Both the position numbers and the translations under genes were made by a program. This document shows, one piece after another, positions 24,505-36,500 of a stretch of 64,000 nucleotides of DNA. The stretch spans positions 18,216,850 through 18,280,849 of the forward strand of contig NC_133652.1 of NCBI RefSeq assembly GCF_009905375.1. The letters are read 5' to 3'. The stretch is from Apium graveolens (lineage: Eukaryota; Streptophyta; Magnoliopsida; Apiales; Apiaceae). Below the pieces are notes generated by a model. The model searched no databases and was not told the DNA's origin. It saw only the letters and a program-made list of their open reading frames with translations. Each line of letters opens with the position of its first letter. Within the stretch, counting starts at the first letter, position 1.

Positions 24505-25049
24505 TGTTATACCCAAAATTTGGTATGAGATCAATACGGGTCAAACGCGGACTAAGTACTGTCAAGCTCGGTATTGCATTGTAAAAGGTGAGGACGCGTC
24601 AATAAATACAGGACGCGCCCAACTTTGAGGGGGTGTTTTATGAAGGATGGTTTTATGAAGGATGCATTATCCGTGAAGTTCTACGATTACGGACGAGCCT
24701 TGGGCCTTTGCGTTTGGGCCTCATAGTTGGACATTGCTAAGCTAGCGGAAGATGGATTCTGGATGGGCTTCTACCAGGCCTAGGAATAAGAAGTCTAAGC
24801 CCATTAGATTTGTTGTTCTCCAAGAACAACGTCAGGCTTGATCCCTATATAAAGGGTACATAGGCACATTGAGAGGGGTAAAAAGTTGAGAGCTGATAAG
24901 GGAGCCAACACTTACTCTGATCAATCTCAGTCTGAAACAACCACAAACTACCACACACTGCTAGATTTTCCGGCGAAGAACCACCGTCATAGATCTTAAT
25001 TCCGGCGAGAAACCTCAATCTTTGTTGTTACCAGATTCCCCCGTCAACA
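24505..25049 (+). repeat. Gypsy 5' LTR (shortened)
   Basis: 545 bp against 1,237 bp for the 3' LTR. The missing sequence corresponds to about 58795-59505 of the 3' copy, which holds most of the GACGCGTC words. A TATA box lies at 24846-24853. Confidence 0.9.
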
Positions 25050-25051
25050 AA

Positions 25052-25068
25052 TTGGCGCTAGAAGGGGG
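25052..25068 (+). other. Gypsy primer-binding site
   Basis: TTGGCGCTAGAAGG starts two bases after the LTR end and begins TGG as expected for a tRNA 3' CCA complement. The tRNA is not assigned. Confidence 0.6.
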
Positions 25069-25103
25069 GCTGTTGTTTAAGATCGTAATCTTGGGAGGAA
25101 AAG

Positions 25104-26080
25104 ATGTCTTATAATCATGATGGAAGTTCTTATGATGGAAATGATAGTAGATCTGAAGGAGAAGGCGAGAGAGGCTACACTCGCCATGAACCCTACGTGC
25201 CCAGAAACATAGCAGATCCCCCGAGAGCTCCAGATGTGGGAGGAACACCTCCAGTTCTCATCAGGAACGCTCATATCCTAGAACAGTTGTACCGCATGGG
25301 GATACACTTAATAGTTTTCAGTCGAGGCTGAATACGGTGGAGCGTCGCAAGACGAGGAGGGGTCGTCGTTTTCCCCGTCACGGCCACGCCGTGGAAAAAG
25401 CACCCGTAGTTGAGGGAGATGCCCAGGCTAGCGGAGAAAACCCGCGAATCACTCCGCGGCGCTTGGAATATTCTGATGATGTAGAACCCATTGTGGAGAT
25501 TGTCGATGAGGACACGGACGGTAGAGCGAGGCCTCGTCCCGTCAATCAGGATGTACCACATCTACATAGGTCTGGGCGTATGATGGACGAGCGTCGTCGT
25601 GCGGAAGATTCAGAACCCAGATGAGGAAATAATAGATTTTTCGACCTTGAAGAGAAGGCTTGGCATAAGGTTGGGAGATGATGATTTGAGAATGCTGCTG
25701 GTGGAATGACAGAAAAAAAGAAACGCTGAAGAGACGAGGCCCCGTGATACAACGCGTGTGGCCCTACATACCCAAGGGATGATAGGGTGCGGCACCGCGA
25801 GCACGAGCGTGCCCCTCCGCGAGGAAGGTTTGGAAATTATGGCCGAGGCTATCAGGAGAATGGACGAGAAATGATGGGATACCATCATGGAAGGGCGCCA
25901 TACAATGAAAGAAGAGATGGCACGCCCTCTATTGGGGAACCCCTCGTCATTGTTCCTGTAGCTTCCCACAGTGTTACGGGCAATGGAACCAAAACGCGTC
26001 CTCATGACCGGGATGACGCACGAGGTCAAGAAAGGTTGCAAAACAATGATGAGATACCACAGCGCGGTCAGGAGGAACTT
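25104..26080 (+). pseudogene. Gypsy gag, 5' part
   Basis: The frame starts MSYNHDGSSYDGNDS at 25104. It continues through a conserved segment (NSFQSRLNTVERR) after a frameshift near 25300. More shifts and stops follow at about 25622, 25706 and 25770. The sequence is Arg/Gly/Glu-rich and hydrophilic. It is cut at 26080 by copia A and resumes at 39298 in the same sense. Confidence 0.7.
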
Positions 26081-27133
26081 TGTTAGGAATATGTGTATTA
26101 GTTTGATGATAAGTTAAGCAAAACACTTAAGTAGAAATCTAGTGTTTGTAGCCTCAACGGATAAGACCATCTTCGCTATCCGTTGAAGGAGTAGCCTTAC
26201 TTAGCAATAAGTTTGGTATTGTAGCACATTTCACTCTCTAGTTTCAAGCTGTAATTTTTAGATGTTGTTAGGAAATAATCAGTCATGTTGACTACTAATG
26301 GATGTACAAATAGGAAGGCTAATTGTAAATATTTCATGCCTTGTAATTTTGTATAAGTGAAGAAGTGTCAACGGATATTGAAGACCTTCAACGGATAAGA
26401 AACAAAGCTTCAACGGATGTCTATAATGCTTCAACGGATAATATCCATCAATGGATAAGTGCTTCAACGGATAAAGCTTCAACTGCTAGAGTATCAACGG
26501 ATAAAGCCATCAACGGATGAAAGCTTCAACGAATGCTCAGTCTCATAGCAGTTGATAGTGACAGTTAACAAAGCTGACAGAGGCACATGGATTGACAGAG
26601 ATGTGGTAGCCTATTTCAGGAACAGCAGAAAAAGCAGCCATTTTTAGTCTGGTTCAAAAGGAAAGTCAACAGATAATTCCATATTACACTGGATAAAAAT
26701 GGAATAGAAACAAGTGGAGAACTATTTTCTTATTGTACTTTATCTTTGTCTTCACTTGTAAACTTGGTGATATATAAACCAAGTAGTAGCTAGTAATTAG
26801 ATGTGAATTTTCCCTGAGCTGTTTAGAAATATCAAGAGAGAAAATCATCTAGTTTGTACTAGGAAGCAGCTGTGATTTAATTTTGAATCACAGATTTTCT
26901 GAAATAACACATCTCTGGTGGAACAACAAATCCACCAGAAAAGTTTTTAAGTTCTTTGTGTTCATTACATTTGTGTTTGAATATATATCTGTCTGCATCA
27001 GCTCCAAGCAATTCACACACATTTGATCACTCAAACACTTAGCCTTACAAACTGCTCAAAACTTGAAAAAGTTTTGAGATTTACATTCAACCCCCCTTCT
27101 GTAAATCTCATTGTTAGTCCACTGGGAATAACA
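26081..27133 (+). repeat. Copia A 5' LTR
   Basis: Begins TGTTAGGAATATG and ends GGGAATAACA. It holds about 11 copies of TCAACGGATA or its complement (26153-26530), then a TATATAAA box at 26771-26778, so it looks like an upstream-element-plus-core-promoter layout. Confidence 0.93.
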
Positions 27134-27134
27134 A

Positions 27135-27147
27135 TTGGTATCAGAGC
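27135..27147 (+). other. Copia A primer-binding site
   Basis: TTGGTATCAGAGC directly after the LTR, the usual initiator-Met tRNA complement of plant copia elements. Confidence 0.88.
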
Positions 27148-27193
27148 AAGCTCTTAACATATAAAGAGTTTAAAGATCTATTCTGCTAATATC

Positions 27194-29631
27194 ATGAGTG
27201 CACAGAAGAACTCTCCTGTTACCATCATGAATAGGAAGGATATTGGTGTAAAGATTCCAGTCTTGGAAAAGAATAATTATCATCACTGGAAAGTGAAGAT
27301 GCATTTACATCTTCTTTCTCAAGATGAAAGCTACATCAACTGTATTGAAAATGGTCCTCACATCCCTCACAAGGTAGCCACAGCTGCTACTGCAACAGTT
27401 GCTGTTAGACAGTCTATTCCCAAGCCAAGAGCAGAATGGACTATTGAAGACATGGAAGAAATCCGCAAGGATAAGAGAGCCATGAACATTTTGTTTAATG
27501 GCTTAGATCAAGATATGTTTGACAATGTCATCAATTGCCAAACTGCAAAGGAAGTTTGAGACACTGTACAAATTATCTGTGAAGGTACTGAGCAGGTCGG
27601 AGAGAACAAAATGCAGCTTCTTATTCAACAGTATGAATATTTTCACTTTGAAGAAGGTGAATCATTAAATGATACCTTCAACAGGTTTCAGAAACTGTTG
27701 AATGGATTGAAGCTGTATGGTAGAGTGTACCAAGTCAAGGATTCCAACTTAAAATTTCTTAGGTCTCTGCCAAAGGAATGGAAGCCCATGACTGTCTCTT
27801 TGAGAAACTCTCAAGATTATAAGAACTTCACACTTGAAAGATTATATGGAATTTTGAAGACTTATGAACTTGAAATGGAGCAGGATGAGCTGTTGGAAAA
27901 GGGAAAGAGAAAAGGAGGAACAGTTGCTCTTGTAGCTGACTGTGAGAAGATGGAAGCCAGGAATGAGGAGAAGACAATGCCAAGTCTCAAAGTTGGTACA
28001 AACAAATCAGAATCAAGCAAGGGTAACGAGCAAGTTGCTGAGGATGAAGACAATTCCAGTCAGGATGAATCTGATGATATTGAAGAACATTTGGCCTTTC
28101 TGTCCAGGAGGTTTGCAAAGATGAAGTTCAGGAAAAACACAAGTTCACTAAGCCAAACAAAAACATGGCGGACAAATCAAAGTTCAAATGTTACAACTGT
28201 GGCATTAGTGGACACTTTGCAAGTGAGTGTAGGAAGCCAAATTCTGAGAAAAAGAAATTTGAGCAAGTTGATTACAAAAAGAAGTATTTTGATTTGCTCA
28301 AATAAAAGGAAAGAGCATTTCTCACTCAAGATGATTGGGCAGCAGATGGGGCAAACGAAGATGATGATGTGGAATATGTCAACCTAGCCCTGATGGCTAA
28401 TTCTGATGAAAATGAAACTAGTTCATCAAGCAACCAGGTAACTACTACTGATCTCTCTCAGCTCTCTAAACATAAATGCAATGAAGCCTTAAATGATATG
28501 ACCAATGAATTATATCATTTGCGTGTTTCCCTTAAATCTCTAGCAAAAGAAAACACTAGGATCAAGGAGAATAATGTGTTTTTAAGTGATAGGAATGCTG
28601 TGTTAGAGGATCAGGTAATTGAGCTTGAAAAGATAAAACTTAAATGCCTGACTGTTGAGAGTGAACTAGCAGAAGCTGTTAAGAAAGTGGAAATTCTTTC
28701 TAAACAGTTAGAAATTGAGCAAGAGGTAATCAAGGCCTGGAAAACATCTAGAGATGTCAGTGTTCAGATTGCAAAGGTCCAGGGAATTGAATCATTCCGT
28801 GAGGATGCCTGGAAGAAAAACAAAAAGAAATTAGAATTAATTGATGGATTGTCAACGGATGTGGAATCAACGGATGATGAAAGTTATCCGTTGAAGGAAG
28901 AAAAGGAGCATCCGTTGAAGGCTCATCAATTAAAACAGGCAAGTTCTTTTAAAAATAAAAATCTAAATAAAAAGAATGATTCAACTCTCAAGAACTTTGT
29001 CAAAGAAGGAGCTAGCACATCCAGAGATGTTAGTAAGGTGAATATAGGATATATGACTTTAGATCAGCTAAAAGATCGACTTAAGTTGGTTGAGGATAAG
29101 AAGGAAACTAAAAGAAAATCTAAAAGAAATGGGAAGGTAGGGATTAATAAATACAACAATTACACACCTGATAGGTATGCTCCTAGAAAAAGCTGTGTGC
29201 ATTGTAAAAGTGTTAATCACCTATCTGATAATTGCAAATCTGTTAAAAATACTCCCATGCCTTCAAATCCCTCCATACCTAACATGTCTATGTCATCTCT
29301 GCATGCTATGCCTGTTATGTCTCACCAGAATCCCCATGCACATTTTACAAACATGCCATACAGTAACAATCCTTATTTTACTGTATTTAGTATGCCTCAA
29401 ATGCCATACAGTATGCCTATGTGGAATAACATGCTTGCACAACATATGCCTTATCAAATTCAATCAAATGTGTTAAATGATTCTGTGACTAACCCTACAC
29501 TTCAACCAACCACATCTGAGACCAAGGTTGACCCAAAGTTACCTAAGTCAAAAGATGCAGGAGGAATGAAGTCTAGGAAAAAGACTAACAAGGGTGGACC
29601 CAAGGAAACTTGGGTACCAAAATCAACATGA
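27194..29631 (+). pseudogene. Copia A gag, three breaks
   Basis: It begins MSAQKNSPVTIMNRKDIG with the copia gag pattern (NNYHHWKVKM, LYGILKTYELEMEQ). Breaks: TGA at 27557-27559 (Trp site), a one-base shift near 28138, and TAA at 28303-28305. The zinc knuckle CYNCGISGHFASEC lies after the shift. A coiled-coil segment (about 28490-28800) follows, then CVHCKSVNHLSDNC. A Met/Pro/Tyr-rich tail ends at 29631 (PKETWVPKST), before pol in another frame. The DNA word TCAACGGAT/TATCCGTTG encodes STD and YPL/HPL repeats at about 28852-28920. Confidence 0.82.
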
Positions 29632-29644
29632 TTGACTTTGTTAT

Positions 29645-32600
29645 GTGCAGGGACAAAGAAGGAATCTATGGTACTTGGACAGTGGTTGTTCAAGACACAT
29701 GACAGGAGATTTCACCCTGCTCACAGAGTTTAAGGAGAGAGCTGGCCCTAGCATAACCTTTGGAGATAACAGCAAAGGATTCACTATGGGATATGGCTTG
29801 ATTTCAAGAGAAAATGTCATCATTGATGAGGTTGCATTGGTTGATGGTCTCAAACACAATTTATTGAGCATCAGTCAACTATGTGACAGAGGGAATACTA
29901 TTTCCTTCAATTCTGAAGCCTGTATTGTCACAAGTAAAAAGGACAATAAAGTGGTTCTAACTGGAGTTAGAAAAGGGAATGTGTACTTAGCTGATTTCAA
30001 CTCTACAGATGCAGAATCCATTACTTGTCTTCTCAGCAAAGCAAGTCCAGTTGAAAGTTGGCTATGGCACAAGAAGCTGTCCCATTTGAATTTCAAGACA
30101 ATGAATGATCTAGTCAAAAAGGACTTAGTTAGAGGAATGCCTCTAGTGGAATTCACAAGGGATGGACTGTGTGATGCTTGTCAGAAAGGAAAGCAAAAGA
30201 AAGTATCATTCAGTAAGAAGCTTGAATCTGCAATTGATGAACCACTGCAACTTCTATACATGGATCTTTTTGGACCAGTCAATGTATTGTCAATTTCAAG
30301 GAAAAGATACTGCCTAGTGATTGTAGATGATTTCTCAAAGTTTTCATGGGTTTATTTTCTTGGATCAAAGGATGAAGCTAGTGAAATCATCATCAATCAT
30401 ATCAAGCAAGTCAACAATCATCCTGATTTCAAAGTAAGGAATATTAGGAGTGACAATGGAACTGAGTTCAAGAATTCAACCATGAAGATGTTCTGTGAAG
30501 AAAATAGGATCATGCATGAGTTCTCAACTCCAAGAACTCCACAACAAAATGGTGTGGTGGAAAGGAAGAACAAATCACCAATTGAAGCTGCAAGGACAAT
30601 GCTTGAGGAGTCAAAACTCCCAACTTATTTTTGGGCTGAGGCTGTTAACTGTGCATGTTACACTCAGAATATTTCTCTAATCAATCAAGCAAAATGCATG
30701 ACTCCCTATCAATTATTCAAGAGAAGAAAACCAACTTTAAACTTTCTACATGTCTTTGGTTGCAAATGCTACATCTTAAGGAATCAATCTGATCACAAAG
30801 GAAAGTTTGATGCAAAGGCTGATGAAGGAATATTTATTGGTTATTCTGCTAGAAAATCATATAGGGTCTACAATCTAAGAACCAATATTGTCATGGAATC
30901 TGTACATGTTGTGTTTGATGATAAAAAGATTGATGGACTAACAGATGAGGGACATCATGAAGGACTCAAATTTGACAATATTGAGATATATTGTGATGAT
31001 AGTGAAGATGAGAATGATGAAGAAGGCATCTCAAGAAGAAACCCGAGTCTGCCTTTGGATAATGCACAGAATGCTGCATCCGTTGAAAGTCATAATTCAG
31101 CTTCCGTTGAAAGAAGCAATGCAGCATCCGTTGAAAGACAAAGTGCATCATCCATTGAAGTTCATAACGAAGCATCCGTTGATCACAGTCTGTCAACGGA
31201 TAATCAATTCACCTCATCAATTGATAGAACTCCCAATTCCTTTCAAAGGATCAGCAACTCAGGGGGAGTTTCAACAAATCAACATTCTATCTCACATCAT
31301 GACAATACTGAGGCAACCTCATCAAGGGCTAATCTACCACCTCAAAGGAAATGGACCAAGAATCACCCTTTTGAACTAATCATTGGTGATGCTACATCAA
31401 AAGTACAAACTAGAAGGGCTACTCAAGATGAATGTCTGTATAGTAGCTTTCTATCACAGGAGGAACCTAAGCGAGTGGAAGAAGCTCTTTTGGATCCATA
31501 TTGGATTTTAGCAATGCAAGAGGAGCTAAACCAATTTGAGAGGAACAAAGTATGGAAGCTGGTACCCAAGCCAAAGAACAAGAGTTCTATTGACACAAAA
31601 TGGGTATTCAGAAACAAGATGGATGAAAATGGCATTGTCATAAGAAATAAAGCCAGATTGGTTGCTAAAGGCTACTCTCAACAAGAGGGAATAGATTTTG
31701 ATGAAACATTTGCTCCAGTTGCCAGACTTGAAGCCATCAGAATCTTTCTAGCCTATGCAGCTAATGCCAATTTCAAAGTCTATCAGATGGATGTCAAGAG
31801 TGCATTTCTAAATGGAGAATTGGAAGAAGAAGTTTATGTAAGCCAACCTCCAGGTTTTGAAGATCCAAATTTTCCAGACCATGTGTATTATTTGTTGAAA
31901 GCACTCTATGGACTAAAGCAAGCACCTAGAGCCTGGTATGAGACTTTATCAAAGTTCCTTCTAGATAATCACTTCACAAGAGGTATTGTTGACAAAACTC
32001 TCTTCTTTAGAAATGTTAATGGCTCTAAGATACTTGTACAAATTTATGTAGATGATATTATATTTGGATCTACAGATGATAAACTTTGTAAAAAGTTTGC
32101 TAAATTAATGCAAAGTAAATATGAAATGAGCATGATGGGAGAGCTAACTTACTTTCTTGGTTTACAAGTTAGACAAGTTAGTGGTGGAATTTTTATTAGT
32201 CAAACTAAATATATTTATGATCTTTTAAAGAAGTTTGACTTAATGGATTGTTCACCTGCAAAAACTCCCATGGCCACTGCCACTAAGCTTGAATTAAACA
32301 AGGCTGAAAAGTCTGTGGATATTACAAGTTATAGAGGTATGGTTGGCTCACTTTTATATTTAACTGCTAGTAGACCTGATATTATGTTTTCTACTTGTCT
32401 CTGTGCTAGATTTCAAGCTGACCCTAAAGAATCTCACTTAGTGGCTATTAAAAGAATTTTCAGATATCTCAAGGGGACTCCAAATCTAGGAATTTGGTAC
32501 CCTAGAGAGTCTGGTTTTGATCTAATTGGCTACTCAGATGCAGATTATGCAGGTTGCAAAATAGACAGGAAAAGCACAACAGGCACCTGTCAATTTCTAG

Positions 32601-32989
32601 GGAACAAGCTTGTATCATGGTTCAGCAAGAAGCAGAATTCTGTTTCCACATCAACAGCTGAAGCTGAGTACATTGCAGCTGGTAGTTGCTGTGCACAAAT
32701 ACTATGGATGAGGAACCAGTTATTTGACTATGGTATAACTGTTGACAAAATTCCAATATTTTGTGACAACACAAGTGCCATTGCCATTACTGAAAATCCA
32801 GTGCAGCACTCAAGAACCAAGCACATTGATATCAAGTACCACTTCATTAGGGAACATGTGATGAAAGGTACAGTGGAACTTCATTTTGTTCCAAGTGAAA
32901 AGCAGATTGCAGACATATTTACCAAGCCACTTGATGAATCAACATTCACAAGATTAGTAAGTGAGTTAGGTATGCTTAACTATTCATAA
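29645..32989 (+). CDS. Copia A pol polyprotein (protease-integrase-RT-RNase H), open
   Basis: 1,114 residues without a stop. Protease: [10 protein letters not shown] near residue 13. Pre-integrase: [10 protein letters not shown] and CDACQKGK (HHCC). Integrase core: [16 protein letters not shown], then NGVVERKN. A low-complexity linker with ASVE repeats lies at residues about 478-520. [28 protein letters not shown] region and the YVDDIIFGS active site. RNase [15 protein letters not shown] and [10 protein letters not shown]-terminus: [21 protein letters not shown]. All catalytic blocks are present, so the enzyme could be active in trans although the element's own gag is broken. It follows gag in a different frame. 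Confidence 0.92.
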   Translation: MQGQRRNLWYLDSGCSRHMTGDFTLLTEFKERAGPSITFGDNSKGFTMGYGLISRENVIIDEVALVDGLKHNLLSISQLCDRGNTISFNSEACIVTSKKDNKVVLTGVRKGNVYLADFNSTDAESITCLLSKASPVESWLWHKKLSHLNFKTMNDLVKKDLVRGMPLVEFTRDGLCDACQKGKQKKVSFSKKLESAIDEPLQLLYMDLFGPVNVLSISRKRYCLVIVDDFSKFSWVYFLGSKDEASEIIINHIKQVNNHPDFKVRNIRSDNGTEFKNSTMKMFCEENRIMHEFSTPRTPQQNGVVERKNKSPIEAARTMLEESKLPTYFWAEAVNCACYTQNISLINQAKCMTPYQLFKRRKPTLNFLHVFGCKCYILRNQSDHKGKFDAKADEGIFIGYSARKSYRVYNLRTNIVMESVHVVFDDKKIDGLTDEGHHEGLKFDNIEIYCDDSEDENDEEGISRRNPSLPLDNAQNAASVESHNSASVERSNAASVERQSASSIEVHNEASVDHSLSTDNQFTSSIDRTPNSFQRISNSGGVSTNQHSISHHDNTEATSSRANLPPQRKWTKNHPFELIIGDATSKVQTRRATQDECLYSSFLSQEEPKRVEEALLDPYWILAMQEELNQFERNKVWKLVPKPKNKSSIDTKWVFRNKMDENGIVIRNKARLVAKGYSQQEGIDFDETFAPVARLEAIRIFLAYAANANFKVYQMDVKSAFLNGELEEEVYVSQPPGFEDPNFPDHVYYLLKALYGLKQAPRAWYETLSKFLLDNHFTRGIVDKTLFFRNVNGSKILVQIYVDDIIFGSTDDKLCKKFAKLMQSKYEMSMMGELTYFLGLQVRQVSGGIFISQTKYIYDLLKKFDLMDCSPAKTPMATATKLELNKAEKSVDITSYRGMVGSLLYLTASRPDIMFSTCLCARFQADPKESHLVAIKRIFRYLKGTPNLGIWYPRESGFDLIGYSDADYAGCKIDRKSTTGTCQFLGNKLVSWFSKKQNSVSTSTAEAEYIAAGSCCAQILWMRNQLFDYGITVDKIPIFCDNTSAIAITENPVQHSRTKHIDIKYHFIREHVMKGTVELHFVPSEKQIADIFTKPLDESTFTRLVSELGMLNYS

Positions 32990-33520
32990 TCTATGTCATC
33001 TATGTAATCTGTCTTGTAGCCTGAAATGAATTTGCTGCAAGAACAAAGTTGGCTTTAATCAAGACTTATCCTGTCAACGGATATTCCCTATCCGTTGAAA
33101 GCCAAAATTGCTCTATCAACGGATATTCGTCATCCGTTGAAAGACAAATACATTTCTGGTAATTTTATCCTTCAACGGATAAAATGGTGTTGTTCATCAA
33201 CAGATAACTATTTACCTTATCCGTTGATGTGTCACGTCAGTGAGTCACAGCCGTTGATTCTTTTACTCAACCGTTGATACAGATATACAGTGTTGTATGT
33301 ATTTGTATTTACGGTAGTTTTCAGAATTTCTACAGTTTTATTTATTCCTGAACGGCTGTCACTTACTTAAAAGTATCATTTAATTATTTTATTTATGTTT
33401 TAATTCAAGAAAGTATAAAAGCCCAATTGAATTCTTATTTTCACTTTACGCTTTCTTGCAATTATCATTCTCTTTCTCTCTTAATTCTCAAGTTTTTCTC
33501 TGCAATCTCTACTCACAACA
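32990..33520 (+). promoter_or_regulatory. Copia A internal promoter-like region before the extra ORF
   Basis: Noncoding, 531 bp. Two 25-bp inverted pairs of the TCAACGGAT word (33074-33098, 33115-33139) and further single copies (to about 33275) precede a TATAAAAG box at 33414-33421. That box lies about 107 bp upstream of the extra ORF ATG, with a CT-rich leader between. The layout mirrors that of the LTR. Confidence 0.5.
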
Positions 33521-36500
33521 ATGGCACCAGTAGTCAAAATTATGTCTCAAACAGGATTTGTTTATGAAAAGAATAATTTCATAGTCTTAGTTGAAAAGAA
33601 TGAAGCCCATTCTGATTATCACAAGATGATGGACTTCATCAAGAACTGCAAACTGAGCTATGCAATGCTGGAAGCCCCAACCATCTACTGTGAAGTGATT
33701 GAGGAAATTTGGACAACTGCAGAGTTCAACTCCACAGATATGACTATTGCCTTCTCTCTCAAAGGTAAGGACTATTGCATTAATTGTGATGATATACAAT
33801 CTTGCTTTAAGTTGCCTGAGAATAATGCCATGACACCACATACTGATAAAGATGTCTCTGCAATGCTAGATTCCATAGGCTATGCTTTTGATTCTGCTAG
33901 TTTAGGTAGTATTAGAAGGAAAGGCCTTAGGAAAGAATGGAGTTTTCTTAAAGATACCTTTATTAAGGTTTTCTCTGGGAAGATTAGCAATTTTGATGCT
34001 ATCACTTCATCTCTTGTTAATATGCTCTATATGCTAGTTTCTGATAGGTACTTTAATTTTAGCAACTATGTTATGCTAGAATTAGGTTCCAGATTAGGTA
34101 ACAAAGCTAATAGACCACATAACATCTACTATGCTAGATTCTTTATGTTATTGGCTAACCATGTTGCTGAAGGTTTGGTTATATCCAATGAGAATAATAA
34201 ACTCAAATGCTGGGCACAAGAGAAAAGGGTCCTTGCAGACCTTTTGAGAATGAACCTCAACAGCCAGGTGCCATTGGTATACTTGCCAATCATGAATGCA
34301 CCACCGGTAAGTGAGGTAAATGTTTCTATAACTCCTACTATTTCCAACCCCAATGTTTCTTTGCCTTCTAGTGTGGCTATGGAACCTGTGTCTTTGTCCA
34401 AACAGGCTCCTACCAAAGCCACCAAATCTAAAGTTTCCAAAGTCAAGTCAAAGAAACCTACCTCTGTTGTTTCTCAAAAGACAACAGTTGTAACAACTAC
34501 CATAAACCCTGAAGGGAGTGAACAGGGTGTGAGTGGTGAGGGGAGGGGTGAACATCAAAAAGCCCCCCAGGATAAGGTGGGAGAGGTGAGTGGTACCCAA
34601 ATCAGCCAAGCCACAGTCTCTCAAAAGACTGTGGTGGTTCAAAAGGAGTCCAACACATCCCTAGTTGCATCCTCCCAAAAGGTTGTAACTATTGAAAATA
34701 GTCCCCAACCAGGGACACAGAACAAAAGAGGGAGGGACACTGAAGCCACACATTCACCATTTAAAGCCTTTTCAAGGAAGTAGAAGGCCAAGACCCTAGT
34801 TTCCACACAAGGGACACACACAGCACAGATACATCCACCTGTATCTGTGCCTTCTCAAATTCAGCTTGATGTGATTCCAACAAATGTGGAATCACAGCCC
34901 CATTCTCTCAATATAGAAACATACCATTCATCAAACTCTCCAACACCCTCTCTGGATGTGGATATGATATTCACATCAATTCCTGATTCTCCCTCATTAA
35001 AACTCAGGGAGGAGCCCCACTCAAAACCTGGTGATCATCATCTTTTAGATGATTTGTTGGATCATCAGCCAATTCTTTCAGATGTAGTTGCAGAATCTGT
35101 GTCACCACACTTAAAATCAATCCACACAGATTCAACAATTATGTCACTTTCTATATTTACATCTTTTCCTTCTTCAACGGATATCTCTCATCCGTTGACA
35201 AATGGTTGTTCTTCAACGGATAAGCTTAACAGCAGTTATCCGTTGATACCATCAGTTTCCACTTCAACGGATACTCCCTATCCGTTGATGGCCTCTACAC
35301 ACTTAACAGAAACAATTCCAACTGTAGAGGACATGGCAACTGTACAATCACTTTTAGGCTTGAGGGAAGGGAGTGATTTTTTGAGTGAGAGGCTGGGTTG
35401 CTCCCAGGCAAAAGGAGAGGTTGAGAGTCACCAAATGCATGCTATTTCTTCCAGCATGGCAAAAGTAAGTGAGAGGAGTGCCACCTTAGAAGGTGAAGGT
35501 GAGGGTGTGAGGGTGTGTGTGAGCCAGGGGGAGCCCCTGATGCAAGAACAGAGAGAAATTGAGAGAAAGGCAGGTACAGAAGCTATAAGGGTGGATCCAG
35601 CCATTGCTAGTGAGTTAATGAAAGTGGATGAAGCAGATAAGGAAAGACAATTTCAGCAACATTATAAAGCTATCATTGATAACATTTCCTTGGATGCTGA
35701 CACTTTTACTCACCCTGTTTCAGCCTTTCAATTTTTGGCTGCTCAGGGCAATGTGGAGGCAGAACAGACACTACACATTGTACACACTTCAGAATCTCTT
35801 CTCAGAGACAAAGCTGCTGTCAACAGGCTGCCTTCTCAAGCTGGTGAGCCATCTGAAGAATTTGGAGTAAATTCTAATGATGATGACTCTAATTCTTTGA
35901 ATGAGAGCATGAACTTAGGGGGAGTAGAAGGCCCAAGTTCTGCTCCTGCTCTTCCTGAATGGGCACTGGCCAAATCACCAACACCAGGAGAATTTGGTGT
36001 CACTTTGGTCAGACAAGTCATGACAATTCAGAAGGCCTTTCAGGAGACTCAAGATGCTGGTACCAAGGCAATTCTTCAAGCTCATCTGGAATCTCTGCAT
36101 CTCTTGCAGTTGCAGCATTACCAGCAAAATCTAAGTGTGGATGAGCTCAAGCAGGACATTGCTGATCTGAAATCCTACAATGCTGAGAAATTGGATTCAG
36201 TTATACCCTATGGTACTATGCAAGATTTGTTGGGGAGACTGAGGAAAGCATCTGATGCTGACAAGAGGCTGGCCAGATTGGAAGATAGGGTTCAAATCAT
36301 TGAAGACTCTATGGTCACCATTCTTCAGAATCAACAAACTCAAACAAATCTACTCATGCAGCTGGAAAAAGCACAAGGATTGACCCCTACCCTTGATGAT
36401 AACAAAAAGGGGGAGAATAAAGGGGAAGGGGAAGGAGAGCCATCTACAACAGTTCAGATTTCTCAAGTGCTAGTTCCTGTCATCACAACTTCTCCACCAA

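Noticed and set aside
25104..26080. Treating the 25-26 kb ORFs and the 39-40 kb ORFs as two separate elements
   Set aside because: Removing copia A and one AACTT joins them in a continuous gypsy gag frame.
26153..26530. Possible CRISPR-like array (repeated 10-mers with irregular spacers)
   Set aside because: Plant nuclear DNA, both orientations, irregular spacing and location in an LTR; not a CRISPR array.
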